DNA of 41,239 nucleotides from Lachnospiraceae bacterium (GCA_009911505.1 QXXL01000112.1:1-41239); one strand, 5' to 3'; shown: positions 1-8,845, numbered from the stretch's first letter. The notes: generated by a model not told the origin, from the letters alone. Numbers and translations are program-made.

Positions 1-246
1 AGCGAATGGGATGCTTAAGAGTCCCTAAACCCCATCACAAGGCCCCAGCCTCATACCCTGACCCTGTCTGACGGCCCCTTTGCCACAACTCCTCACAGTA
101 TAACTCATAAACAGTACTACTAACTCTATTGAATCACCCCAAAACTAAAAATAATATCTTCATAATATTATTATTGTCTGTAAAAACATCATAAAAATCC
201 TGCTTTTACAATTTAAAATTCATAAACACAAATCTTAAATTACGTT
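1..246. other. Non-coding region with no recognised gene
   Basis: No convincing coding region is seen here on either strand. The first hundred or so bases are C-rich and free of obvious ribosome sites; the rest becomes strongly AT-rich towards the promoter units that follow. It may hold the end of a neighbouring transcription unit outside the window. Confidence 0.4.
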
Positions 247-315
247 ACAAAAAACAAAAAAAACAATTTTCCCATCAACATGTAATGAAATCTGTAATGC
301 CCCACGCGCTATACT
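247..315 (+). promoter_or_regulatory. Upstream promoter-like unit 1 of the pilus locus
   Basis: An A-tract region (247-270) is followed by TGTAATG at 281-287, a second TGTAATG at 293-299, exactly 10 bases, and then TATACT (310-315), a good -10 hexamer. No -35 hexamer sits at the normal 17-base spacing, because that position falls between the two TGTAATG copies. The arrangement suggests an activator-dependent promoter or one read by an alternative sigma factor. The function is inferred; the repeat geometry is seen directly. Confidence 0.5.
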
Positions 316-341
316 TTTGCCAGAAAAATTTCGGGGGACAC

Positions 342-410
342 ACAAAAACATTAAAAAAACAAAATTATTGCAATATGTAATGAGAAGTGTAATGCCCCTC
401 TTGCTAAAAT
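342..410 (+). promoter_or_regulatory. Downstream promoter-like unit 2 of the pilus locus
   Basis: This unit repeats the geometry of the one 95 bases upstream: an A-tract region (342-368), TGTAATG at 376-382 and again at 388-394, exactly 10 bases, then TAAAAT (405-410) preceded by TG to give an extended -10. The first gene starts 45 bases further on. It is the nearest candidate start site for the whole surface-fibre operon. Confidence 0.5.
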
Positions 411-454
411 GTGGTTCAAGATGAAATAAGAATCCAGAAGGGGGCGGAAATGGT

Positions 455-634
455 ATGGAATATTCCGGAGTAAAAGCCCAGAGCACATTTATCATTAAAA
501 TACTTGAACGGCGCAATTCCACCTGGCAGGGTGAAGTGACCTGGGTTGAGAAAAATCAAACGATGCATTTCCGCAGCGCCCTGGAATTATTAAAACTGGT
601 AGATAGCAGTGAAGACAGGCAGAACTGGGACTGA
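455..634 (+). CDS. Small conserved-type protein, 59 aa
   Basis: A 59-codon frame starts at ATG 455 behind a GGGGGCGG ribosome site. An ATG five bases earlier runs into a stop after seven codons and is rejected. The product has a beta-strand-rich first half, then the pattern W-Q-G-E-V-T-W, and then F-R-S-A-L-E-L-L near the end. This resembles a small family of uncharacterised proteins of Firmicutes that I know only by pattern. No signal peptide or membrane segment is present, so it should be cytoplasmic. It is the first gene of the pilus locus, 13 bases ahead of the coiled-coil gene, so a role in regulation or assembly is possible but unproven. Confidence 0.6.
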   Translation: MEYSGVKAQSTFIIKILERRNSTWQGEVTWVEKNQTMHFRSALELLKLVDSSEDRQNWD

Positions 635-647
635 GAGAAGGCGTGAT

Positions 648-1145
648 ATGACAGATAAGGAACTTAGGAAATTAAAACGGGCTGACCTGTTGGAGCTTCT
701 GATTGATCAGGATAAACAAATGGAAGCTTTGAAAGCAAAATTGGCGGAAGCAGAAAGCAGTCTGGCAGAGCGCAGTATTATGATTGAAAAAGCAGGCTCT
801 ATTGCGGAAGCTTCTGTGGCGTTAAATGGCGTGTTTGCCGCGGCACAATCAGCTGCGGTTCAGTATTTGGAAAATATAAAAGAGCAGAAAAAGCAGCAGG
901 AAGAAAAATGTGCGCAGATGGAAGAGGAAAGCCGCAGGCAGGCAGAGGAGCTCATGAAAGAGACAATGGAGCGCTGCAGGAAACTGGAAGAAGAGACGCG
1001 CAAGCGTTGTAAGCGTATGCTTGACGAGGTACAGGAGACGGTAAAAAAAGAACAGGACTGCCCGGCAGTGCAGGGCGCCCGGTTTTATCGGCCGGAAATA
1101 GAGCTTGGGCCGGTAATGCGGGCAGGGCTTGCTGAACTTGTATGA
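648..1145 (+). CDS. Cytoplasmic coiled-coil protein of the pilus locus
   Basis: The 165-residue product starts at ATG 648; an upstream in-frame ATG at 609 overlaps the previous gene and has no better ribosome site. Roughly residues 5-60 and 80-135 are long charged heptad-like stretches rich in Glu, Lys, Gln and Arg, joined by an Ala-rich segment (near residues 50-70). No signal peptide or membrane helix is seen. Such proteins occur in Lachnospiraceae, often annotated loosely as cell-division or DNA-repair proteins; I can assign no activity. Its stop overlaps the start of the signal peptidase gene (ATGA), so the two are translationally coupled, which ties it to surface-protein export. Confidence 0.7.
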   Translation: MTDKELRKLKRADLLELLIDQDKQMEALKAKLAEAESSLAERSIMIEKAGSIAEASVALNGVFAAAQSAAVQYLENIKEQKKQQEEKCAQMEEESRRQAEELMKETMERCRKLEEETRKRCKRMLDEVQETVKKEQDCPAVQGARFYRPEIELGPVMRAGLAELV

Positions 1146-1738
1146 TGCATGTTATGGGAAAAAAGAAAATATCTGGAGTACCAAGCAGGGGCCAATTAGA
1201 AAGCGAACTAAAACGGGAGCGGGGGAAACGGCAGCGTCTGGCAATGGCGGCCGCGGCAGTTGAGGCTTTCGTTGTCGCAGCCGCAGCCGCAATCGTAGTG
1301 GCGACCGTACTGCTTCCGGTTATGCAGATAGACGGAAATAGCATGTCTCCAACGTTAAAGGATGGGGAAATTGTAATTTCTTTTAAAAATGCAAAGATAA
1401 CAAAAGGCGATATCGTGTCTTTTTATTATAACAATAAGATATTAATTAAGCGCGTGGTTGCTATGGCTGGGGAAACCGTGGATATAGACGGGGACGGGAA
1501 AGTGTATGTAGACAATTACCTGTTGGAAGAACCATACCTGACAGAGCAGGCGCTGGGGAAATGTGATATTACGCTTCCCTGTAAAGTTCCGGAAGGCAGT
1601 ATATTTGTACTGGGGGATCACCGCAGTATGTCGGTAGACAGCCGCAGTGCAGACATCGGCTGCATATCAGAGGAACAGGTAGTAAGCAAGGTAACATTCC
1701 GGGTTTGGCCTTTTGGCGGCATCGGCCCGGTACATTGA
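1142..1738 (+). CDS. lepB: Type I signal peptidase (Ser/Lys type)
   Basis: The 198-residue enzyme should cleave Sec signal peptides at the outer face of the membrane. One membrane helix lies at about residues 35-60, immediately followed by the GNSMSPT box with nucleophile Ser67. The general-base Lys103 is in the IKRVVA box, and the GDHRSMSVDSR box matches the conserved GDxxxNSxDSR region. The first ATG overlaps the preceding stop; ATGs at 1145 and 1154 are alternative starts. Its place directly before the adhesin and pilin genes suggests a dedicated peptidase for those precursors. A second, SipW-type peptidase ends the same operon. Confidence 0.93.
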   Translation: MMHVMGKKKISGVPSRGQLESELKRERGKRQRLAMAAAAVEAFVVAAAAAIVVATVLLPVMQIDGNSMSPTLKDGEIVISFKNAKITKGDIVSFYYNNKILIKRVVAMAGETVDIDGDGKVYVDNYLLEEPYLTEQALGKCDITLPCKVPEGSIFVLGDHRSMSVDSRSADIGCISEEQVVSKVTFRVWPFGGIGPVH

Positions 1739-1764
1739 TAGATTAAGATAAAGGGGGTATTCCT

Positions 1765-4700
1765 ATGGAATCTTCTATTTTGAAAAAAGCGGGGAAATCC
1801 CTGTCAGAACAAAAAAAACGCAGGCATTGGAAGGGGATCGTTGCCGTATTGGCGGTTGTAGTAATGCTTGGTACAGCGTTGGCGCTGTCGTTTCCGGCCC
1901 TTACGCTGGAAAAGGAAGTGTACTGTGGATTAGAGGAGCATAAGCATGTACCGGAATGCTACGAGCAGGTTCTGATATGCGGGATAGAAGAAGGGGCGGC
2001 AAAGGTGGCAGAGGCTTCTGCCGAATCGGTTCCGGACGAAGCGCCCGCAGGGGAAGCAGAGCCGGAGGTTTTGGGGCACCAGCATGCAGATGCATGTTAT
2101 ACAGAAACCAAAACGCTTTCATGCACCCAGGAAGAAAACGGCGGGCACCAGCATGGCGACGGCTGCTATACCATAACTGAAAAGAAGGAATTGTCCTGCG
2201 GCCAAGAAGAATCCGAAGAACATACGCATACTGAGGAATGCTATACCATAACGGAAGAAAAAACGCTGGCATGCGGTACGGAAGAAGGGGCAGGCGCCCA
2301 TATTCATGAGGATGGCTGCTATACCGTGACAAAAGAGCTTTCCTGTGGCCAGGAAGAATCCGCAGCAAAACCGGAAGCGCCAAAGGCTCCGGAACAGGCG
2401 GCTGGCGCAGCGCCCGAAGGGGCGGCAGAAGGCGAGACGCACGTGCATACGCAAGCGTGCTATGAGCAGAAGCTGATTTGCGGAAAAGAAGAGCATGGGC
2501 ATGTAGAAAAATGCTACGAAATCATTACCTGTGGCCAGGAAGAGCATGCACACATACAAGAGTGCCATGATGCAGAAGGCAATGTGGTTTGCGGCAAGGG
2601 GGAGCATATCCATATACAGAAGTGCCATATGCAGGTGTTTTGTGGATTGGAAAACCATTTACATACAGATGCCTGCAAAGATGAAACTGGTAACATTGCC
2701 TGTGGGAAAGAAGAACATGTGCATGAATATGGCTGCTATACCGGGCCGGAAGTTTCAATAGAAGATAGGGAGCGCATTATTAAGGTAGATACGATGATTG
2801 ATGCGCTGCCGGGATACCCGGAAATAGAAGAAAAGCTGAACAGTTTTCCAGATGAAGATGTGGAAGGATATGAAGCCTACTATAATGAAATATTATTCCA
2901 GGTAAGCTTGGCATATGCATACTTTGAGGATTTGAACGCACAAGGGGATTTGCAGAAGTATGTAGTGAATTCTGAAAACCTGACGGCGCTCAGTGTTTTT
3001 TGGGGAACAGCGTTAACAAGTGATCCAGAAGCAAAGACGGTCCGTGTACATTCGATTAATACTATGGGGCCGGCAAATACAGTGGCTTTGGTATATGCAG
3101 AAGGAGGCACGGCAGCAGATGTGATACAAGACGGCTTGTTTGCAGAGTGGACGGCATGGATTGTGGAGCAGAATGAGGAAGGCCAGGCCGTAATTGCAGA
3201 TATGATACCTGCCGGAAACGATACATGGAGCCAAAAGATGGAAATTGGGCTTTCTCCAGAGCGGTTTATACTCTTTTCCCATGGAACGGCGACGGATAGC
3301 GATATGGCAAATGTTGTTGTTGGAAATAGTGTACAGCTTGATTTTGAATACACAGCGCTGCCAAATGAAGCAAGGGCTGTGGCGTATGGAACGGCTGTAT
3401 TTGGTGAAAACGGGGTTGCAGACCAGCAGGTTGGAAATATACCGACGATTCAGGCTGCATCTACAAAAGATTTTTTGGAAATTAAATTATTCGATTATGG
3501 GCCAGATATTAATGAGCCTTTTGATAGCGATTCAATGAAATATCCTGGATTTCAACAAGATTTTGGCGTTGCAGATGGAACGGCTTTGTCAGGGACATGG
3601 GCATCAGGATATGGATTTGGTAATAACATTACGACTGATTATGATGCAGGCGGGAATTCGATTGTAAAAAGGGTAGACGGAACTAATAATTTAGAATGGA
3701 AAGGAAATATCAATTCTCAGCGTGGAGCCCATGCTAATACGGATAAACCAGATGGAACAGGGCTTTCTAATACCGCACTTTATGCAGAATACAGCCCGAT
3801 GTCAAAAAGGCTGGGGGCAGATGGCTATCCGTTACTGTCTAATGGAACTAGCTTAGGGTATTTGTTTGATAATACAGTTACTCTGGATGTGGGCCATGGT
3901 AAGAAGGCGTATGCGCAATTAAAAGGCTCAGGGCTGGATGGACTGTTTACGAAAGACGAGGAAACAGGTGCATATAACTTTGACAGCCGGGTATGCCATG
4001 CCCAGTTTAATGGCAAAGATGGATTTACATTGTACAATTCATTACTTACGCCTAATTTTGTCCAGTATCCCTTTGGTAATTTTATGCCGTTTAATACAAT
4101 TATAGAGTCGGTGGAAGAAACAGGCGCCATTGGACGCGGATATTATGAGCGGATGCAGCAAAATGCCCAGGAGAAAGCAGATAGCTGCCCGGAGGGGAGT
4201 TTAAAAGAACAATATACGAAGCTTGCAAAGACATTGGGGCAGTTTATAGAGACAATGGATGGCAAGCATGGATCCCATGCATGGAATAGCAGGGATTTAC
4301 AGGGGTATTATTTTGATGCGGTTAAGAAAGGGACTGCTGGGGCAAATAAAGATGATAAGTGGCTGGATAAAGTAACAGGCGCCAATAATGCTGAGGCAAT
4401 TCAGGGAGATCCCAACAAAAAGCTGTACAATATAGACTTTGATGAGCCTAAGAATTTCTTCTTTGGTATGACGATGGAGATGAATTATGTACAGCCAAAG
4501 GATGGTAAGACGGGTACAGGGAATAAATACGACACGGTTTTTGAATTTGCAGGGGATGATGATGTATGGGTATATGTTGATGGAACATTGCTTTTAGATT
4601 TATCAGGGATTCATCGTCACGTGGCAGGCAGGATAGATTTTACAAAGGGTGAGGTTGTTTATTACGGGTATCATTCTTACGCGGCTGGAGATCGCGGGGC

Positions 4701-6867
4701 AATTACAGGAAGGACTTCTAACGAGCCGGAGGAAACATATACGTTTGAACGGATTATTCGGGAAACGTATGGTGCGCAGGGGGATGAAAAAGTTAAAGAG
4801 CTTCTGAAATTTGATGCGGCTCAAAACAAATATACTACATTTAAAGATTATACGACCCATAATTTCAAGTTTTACTATATGGAGCGTGGCGCAGGTTCCA
4901 GTGTATGCCGGATTAATTTCAACTTCCCGGTTATACCAAAGAACTCTATTGCAATCAGTAAAGATATTACTACGGACGGCAACCAGGCGGTACTTGGCAA
5001 TCCGGATTTTGAGTTCCAGGTATTAAATGCAGATGCATATGACAAGACAACAATAGATATTCCAGGGGATTTGTATGTAAAGCAAGGAACAAAATATAGC
5101 ATTTATGACTTAAACGGTGTTGACACCAACCGGGACGGCAGAGTTGACCAGAATGGGCTGATTAAGCTAAAAGCTGGTGAAATGGCGGTTATTGAGGGCA
5201 TAAAAGCCGATCAGGGCGAGTATTTCGTGAGGGAGCTTTTGGATCCTAGTGTTTTTGAACAGTTTGGGGCGCACATCACTACAGGCGGAACCACGGAGAC
5301 GAAGGTTAACTGGGAGGATATCTCAATTGGAGGCGCTACATTTAAAGGCGCTAAGAGCCCGATTAAGAATATTGATGATGGAGAAGTGACTACATTTGGT
5401 TTTATCAATAAAGTTGATTTTGATAAAACAGGCAGCCTTGAGATTACCAAAAATGTAACAGGCGGTAAGGATGAAGTAAAGAAAGAATTTGATTTTGAAG
5501 TTACTTTAGATGAAAAGAAAATTCCGGCAGGGACGCCTTATAAAGTGGATGGGCAGCCGGCAATAGTAAAAAAGGAAGGGATTATCACTTTAAAAGCCGG
5601 GCAGAATGCCCTCATTGAAAATATACTGGCAGGCAGCAATTATACCGTACAGGAAACGGCGGACTCAGAAAAAGGGTTTAGCGTAAGCTATACTATAGAG
5701 GAATATGACACAGCATCCGGTCCTGTTTCAAATGGAAACAGCCAGGTTACAGATGAGGGAGGGCGTCAGATTGTAAAAGGGATGATTGCCCATCATACAA
5801 AGGTATGCGTGCAGATTCTTAACACTGGCGGGCAGTATGGAAACCTTGTGATCAAAAAGGTAATTGCGGATGGAAAAGGCGCGTATGTAGAAAATGATGT
5901 TTTTTACTTCCAGGTATATATGGAGGATTTGGAAACGCAGCAGCTTGTGCCATATACAGGAGAATATTATCTTAAAGACGCAGATGGATTCTATTATAAG
6001 AAGAATGAAGCCGGAAAACCAGAAAAAACACAAACATCTACAGCTGATTCGGCAATGATATATGATAATGCCCAAGAAGGGGTTATTGCACTTCCTTCCT
6101 ATTTGTATCAGATAGAGCTTTTTAGAAAACCTGCTGGCATGGCATTTTATGTTGCAGAGTTAACAGATGAAGGGCACCTTGATCCCAATAAATATGTAAT
6201 TGATGGCAGTATGCCGTTAAAAGAGCTTACCCAGGGCACATATCAGCCAGATACATCGGTTACAAGCCAGGATGGCACAGTGTCAGACGGCCAGATAAAA
6301 GATGGCCAGACCGCAGAAGTTATAGTTACAAATAAACTCCGTAACTGGCAAATGTACAAACGGAGCAAGTCAAGTGAAACAAAGTTCCTGGAAGGCGCAG
6401 AGTTTCGGCTTGTAAGCGAAGGTGATATTACAGTATCGTACACGGGGATTTCTGATGCAAATGGACTGGTAAAATGGACGGATAATATTTCTGAGAGTGG
6501 AACAGTATCTGAAATTGATACCTGCCAAATTAAAGCGGGGACGTATATTTTAACAGAAATCAAATCGCCTCTTGGATATTTACTGAGTACGGAACAGTGG
6601 AAATTTACCTTTAGCTCTGACGGGGCGGTTCCAACGGTTACGGCTGTCCTGGCCGACGGGGCCACAACAGAGGTTGTGCCGGCAGAAATTGAGGCAGATG
6701 GAAATAAAACAATGGCGTTCTATTTTGAGGACGAAGCCGTATATGTCCTCCCAAGTGCAGGCGGGGAGGGAATTTATTGGTATTCGATTGGCGGAACACT
6801 GCTAATGTTAGCAGCTACGCTAATCTTATATAAAAAAAGGTACAAGGGGGTGCTAATCAAGAAATGA
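1765..6867 (+). CDS. Giant fibro-slime/CnaB adhesin, likely pilus tip
   Basis: This 1700-residue secreted protein starts at ATG 1765 behind AAGGGGG. Residues 24-45 form a signal or membrane segment after a basic N-terminus. Residues 54-324 hold 11 Cys/His units of the type C-x(4)-H-x-H-x(3)-C. From about residue 570 to 1050 lies a fibro-slime (PA14-like) region, with the core FEFAGDDDVWVYVDG near residue 915 and a GIHRHVAG loop after it. Four Ig-like CnaB or related domains follow to about 1658; the last has a Lys in MYKRS and a Glu in LTEIKSP as isopeptide candidates. The C-terminus is a sortase signal: LPSAG (1662-1666), a hydrophobic helix and a basic tail. The size, adhesin-like domains and first place before the major pilin suggest the pilus tip; this is inference. 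Confidence 0.9.
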   Translation: MESSILKKAGKSLSEQKKRRHWKGIVAVLAVVVMLGTALALSFPALTLEKEVYCGLEEHKHVPECYEQVLICGIEEGAAKVAEASAESVPDEAPAGEAEPEVLGHQHADACYTETKTLSCTQEENGGHQHGDGCYTITEKKELSCGQEESEEHTHTEECYTITEEKTLACGTEEGAGAHIHEDGCYTVTKELSCGQEESAAKPEAPKAPEQAAGAAPEGAAEGETHVHTQACYEQKLICGKEEHGHVEKCYEIITCGQEEHAHIQECHDAEGNVVCGKGEHIHIQKCHMQVFCGLENHLHTDACKDETGNIACGKEEHVHEYGCYTGPEVSIEDRERIIKVDTMIDALPGYPEIEEKLNSFPDEDVEGYEAYYNEILFQVSLAYAYFEDLNAQGDLQKYVVNSENLTALSVFWGTALTSDPEAKTVRVHSINTMGPANTVALVYAEGGTAADVIQDGLFAEWTAWIVEQNEEGQAVIADMIPAGNDTWSQKMEIGLSPERFILFSHGTATDSDMANVVVGNSVQLDFEYTALPNEARAVAYGTAVFGENGVADQQVGNIPTIQAASTKDFLEIKLFDYGPDINEPFDSDSMKYPGFQQDFGVADGTALSGTWASGYGFGNNITTDYDAGGNSIVKRVDGTNNLEWKGNINSQRGAHANTDKPDGTGLSNTALYAEYSPMSKRLGADGYPLLSNGTSLGYLFDNTVTLDVGHGKKAYAQLKGSGLDGLFTKDEETGAYNFDSRVCHAQFNGKDGFTLYNSLLTPNFVQYPFGNFMPFNTIIESVEETGAIGRGYYERMQQNAQEKADSCPEGSLKEQYTKLAKTLGQFIETMDGKHGSHAWNSRDLQGYYFDAVKKGTAGANKDDKWLDKVTGANNAEAIQGDPNKKLYNIDFDEPKNFFFGMTMEMNYVQPKDGKTGTGNKYDTVFEFAGDDDVWVYVDGTLLLDLSGIHRHVAGRIDFTKGEVVYYGYHSYAAGDRGAITGRTSNEPEETYTFERIIRETYGAQGDEKVKELLKFDAAQNKYTTFKDYTTHNFKFYYMERGAGSSVCRINFNFPVIPKNSIAISKDITTDGNQAVLGNPDFEFQVLNADAYDKTTIDIPGDLYVKQGTKYSIYDLNGVDTNRDGRVDQNGLIKLKAGEMAVIEGIKADQGEYFVRELLDPSVFEQFGAHITTGGTTETKVNWEDISIGGATFKGAKSPIKNIDDGEVTTFGFINKVDFDKTGSLEITKNVTGGKDEVKKEFDFEVTLDEKKIPAGTPYKVDGQPAIVKKEGIITLKAGQNALIENILAGSNYTVQETADSEKGFSVSYTIEEYDTASGPVSNGNSQVTDEGGRQIVKGMIAHHTKVCVQILNTGGQYGNLVIKKVIADGKGAYVENDVFYFQVYMEDLETQQLVPYTGEYYLKDADGFYYKKNEAGKPEKTQTSTADSAMIYDNAQEGVIALPSYLYQIELFRKPAGMAFYVAELTDEGHLDPNKYVIDGSMPLKELTQGTYQPDTSVTSQDGTVSDGQIKDGQTAEVIVTNKLRNWQMYKRSKSSETKFLEGAEFRLVSEGDITVSYTGISDANGLVKWTDNISESGTVSEIDTCQIKAGTYILTEIKSPLGYLLSTEQWKFTFSSDGAVPTVTAVLADGATTEVVPAEIEADGNKTMAFYFEDEAVYVLPSAGGEGIYWYSIGGTLLMLAATLILYKKRYKGVLIKK
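1924..2739 (+). repeat. Array of 11 Cys/His protein repeats
   Basis: Inside the adhesin, 22 cysteines and 11 HxH pairs occur in a fixed order. Six units are exactly C-x4-H-x-H-x3-C (residues 54-65, 239-250, 256-267, 276-287, 293-304, 313-324). The other five have longer first spacers, two of them carrying Ala/Pro/Glu-rich insertions. The DNA repeats are diverged, so this is a protein repeat rather than a recent DNA tandem. Confidence 0.9.
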
Positions 6868-6876
6868 TGTTTAGCG

Positions 6877-6895
6877 GCTCTGGTGCCGAAAGAGC
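6877..6895 (+). other. Short hairpin in the adhesin-pilin spacer
   Basis: GCTCT (6877-6881) and AGAGC (6891-6895) can pair across a 9-base loop just after the adhesin stop. No T-run follows. It may be an mRNA-processing or stability element upstream of the major pilin; the support is weak. Confidence 0.25.
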
Positions 6896-6949
6896 AAAAT
6901 CAACAACAAAAAATAAGGGTAAAACCCAAAAAGAAAGGACGAAGAGATT

Positions 6950-8710
6950 ATGAGTAAAATCAAAAAAGTAGTAGCAATGTTATTGGCATTGACCATGGTG
7001 CTCGGAATGGGCATGACAGCGTTTGCAGCAAATGGCAAGCCGGAAAGTACAGACACAATTGGGGTTAATATTTCTGGCATTACAGAAGGCGCGCAAGTAA
7101 CATTATACCAGATTGCATCCGGCAAGTACCAGGAGAGCGGAGTAGAATTAATAGGGTATGATTGGATTGAAGCAAATCTGTTTACAGAAGTAACAGATGA
7201 AGCTACCAAGGTGAAAACGGTGCAGCCAACTGCGAATGAAATCGTAGAAGTGGGTTATCGCCTTCAGGGAAAAACAGTAGAAGGAAAGCAGCCTCTTACA
7301 GCTATGAACACTTTTGGGCCAGACACAGTTGGAGCAGATGGCAAATATACAAAAAGCGTAACGGCAGGCGCTTATATTGCGATTATTTCCCATGATGGTG
7401 AAGTGTATAATCCAGTTTTGTTATCTGCAACATATGGTGCAGAGGGGAACCTGACAACTGAAACAGTTAATGTAGCAGACGGCTATTTATTTGGTACAGA
7501 CGCAGTGGCAAAAAAGACAACACCAGATGTTGAAAAAGAAGTTACAGGCGGAACAGCTGATGAAACAAAACAAGATGAAGAGGGCAATCCTATTCAGACT
7601 GCATCTGTTGGTGATGTATTAACTTATACAGTAACGCCGACTATGCCGCAGTACCCGGTAAACGCATTAAACAAAACATTCTATATCGCAGATAGAATGA
7701 CCGCTGGTTTAACCTTTATTGCGGATTCTATCCAGATTACAATTGACAATGAAGTAATCACAGGCGTAGCAAATGAAGAGGGAATATATACATTCACAAA
7801 TAGTGCTGGAACAGTAATTGCAAGGGCAAAATCAGAATCACTTGACGGAATGAACGGGTTTAACCTTAGCTTTGATTATGAAAAGCTTCAGAATAGTGAA
7901 TCAGGAGCAGTTGCAAAACCAGTCGTAACCTATAAAGCAGTAGTGAATGAAAACGCTGTTGTGGGTAAAGATGGTAATAACAACGATGTTGATATGTTCT
8001 ATGCAAAAGATCCAAGCGCAGGTTTTACATGGGATGATTTAGATGAGACACCAGACGGGGCAGTAGGCGTTGAGAAAAAGGAAGATAAGAAAATAGTTTA
8101 TACCTATCAGGTATCTTTCAAGAAAGTTCAGGAAGATGGCCAGACACCTCTTGCAGGCGCAATATTTGGAATTTATGACAAAGATGGTAAGCTGGTAGAT
8201 CAGGTAACAACAAATGATGAAGGTTATGCAGTATCTACAAATGTATCAGCTGGAACGTATACAATCAAAGAGCTTGTAGCACCGACTGGTTATACATTAA
8301 ACACGAATACCTATACGGTTACAGCTGAGTGGACATCAGCCACATATGAGGTGACTGAGACAGTTACAGACAGGACATATACAACGGAAGCTCCAAGTGA
8401 GGATGCTGTACAGGTTGGATGGATTGCTAACGGCGTATTCTATGTAAATAAATCTGATGCACCAGAGGGCGCGAAACCGGCATATCTTGAATCTACAAAT
8501 ACTACAACAGTAACAGATGGAGGTACAGTAGTAAATGATAAGGCAGGCGCAGGTACTGTACTTTTAGGCCAGAGTATCCCGAACACCAAGCTTACCAGCC
8601 TTCCGTCTACCGGTGGTATCGGTACTACAATCTTTACCATCGGCGGCTGCTTAATCATGATTGCTGCAGCAGGCTTATTCTTCGCCAGCCGCAGAAAATC
8701 TGCAAAATAA
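6950..8710 (+). CDS. Major pilin, isopeptide-forming, LPSTG-anchored
   Basis: The 586-residue pilin starts at ATG 6950 behind GAAAGGA. A classic signal peptide ends at AFA-A (about residue 26). An N-terminal domain (30-190) is followed by a fimbrial D2-type isopeptide domain (about 215-370, with the pattern GDVLTYTVTP) and a CnaB domain (about 390-470, with LAGAIFGIYD and TIKELVAPTGY). The sorting signal is LPSTG (551-555), then a hydrophobic helix and a basic tail. The class C sortases downstream would polymerise it. I see no canonical YPK pilin motif; Lys188, Lys189 or Lys196 before the D2 domain are candidate linking lysines. Its domain plan and the following sortases mark it as the shaft subunit. 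Confidence 0.93.
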   Translation: MSKIKKVVAMLLALTMVLGMGMTAFAANGKPESTDTIGVNISGITEGAQVTLYQIASGKYQESGVELIGYDWIEANLFTEVTDEATKVKTVQPTANEIVEVGYRLQGKTVEGKQPLTAMNTFGPDTVGADGKYTKSVTAGAYIAIISHDGEVYNPVLLSATYGAEGNLTTETVNVADGYLFGTDAVAKKTTPDVEKEVTGGTADETKQDEEGNPIQTASVGDVLTYTVTPTMPQYPVNALNKTFYIADRMTAGLTFIADSIQITIDNEVITGVANEEGIYTFTNSAGTVIARAKSESLDGMNGFNLSFDYEKLQNSESGAVAKPVVTYKAVVNENAVVGKDGNNNDVDMFYAKDPSAGFTWDDLDETPDGAVGVEKKEDKKIVYTYQVSFKKVQEDGQTPLAGAIFGIYDKDGKLVDQVTTNDEGYAVSTNVSAGTYTIKELVAPTGYTLNTNTYTVTAEWTSATYEVTETVTDRTYTTEAPSEDAVQVGWIANGVFYVNKSDAPEGAKPAYLESTNTTTVTDGGTVVNDKAGAGTVLLGQSIPNTKLTSLPSTGGIGTTIFTIGGCLIMIAAAGLFFASRRKSAK

Positions 8711-8787
8711 GAAAATACAGCCGTACAATACTGGAAGATAATATATGCAAAGTACATAAGATACTAGTCAACAGCAATTTCTTCCCA

Positions 8788-8818
8788 ATACCGGGGCGGG
8801 GCAACCCGCCCCGGGTAT
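8788..8818 (+). other. GC-rich hairpin with GCAA loop between pilin and sortases
   Basis: GGGGCGGG (8793-8800) pairs with CCCGCCCC (8805-8812) across a GCAA tetraloop (8801-8804), and the stem extends through flanking CC/GG and ATA/TAT with one bulged G. It is far more GC-rich than its surroundings. There is no T-run, so it is not a typical intrinsic terminator. A stabiliser of the pilin mRNA 3' end or a processing site that lowers sortase expression fits its place. Confidence 0.6.
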
Positions 8819-8845
8819 AAAAATACAACGATAAGGAGAACCCGG

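Noticed and set aside
609..647. Longer N-terminus for the coiled-coil protein
   Set aside because: It overlaps the 59-residue gene and has no better ribosome site than ATG 648.
1924..2739. Repeat array considered as a CRISPR array
   Set aside because: The repeats are in frame, diverged at DNA level and unequal in spacing; they encode a protein motif.
1901..2758. Several long open frames opposite or beside the adhesin repeat region
   Set aside because: They mirror the Cys/His codon repeats in other frames, have no ribosome sites and show only low-complexity Leu/Pro/Phe patterns.
8788..8818. GC-rich stem as an intrinsic terminator
   Set aside because: No T-run follows and the sortase genes downstream have no promoter of their own that I can see.
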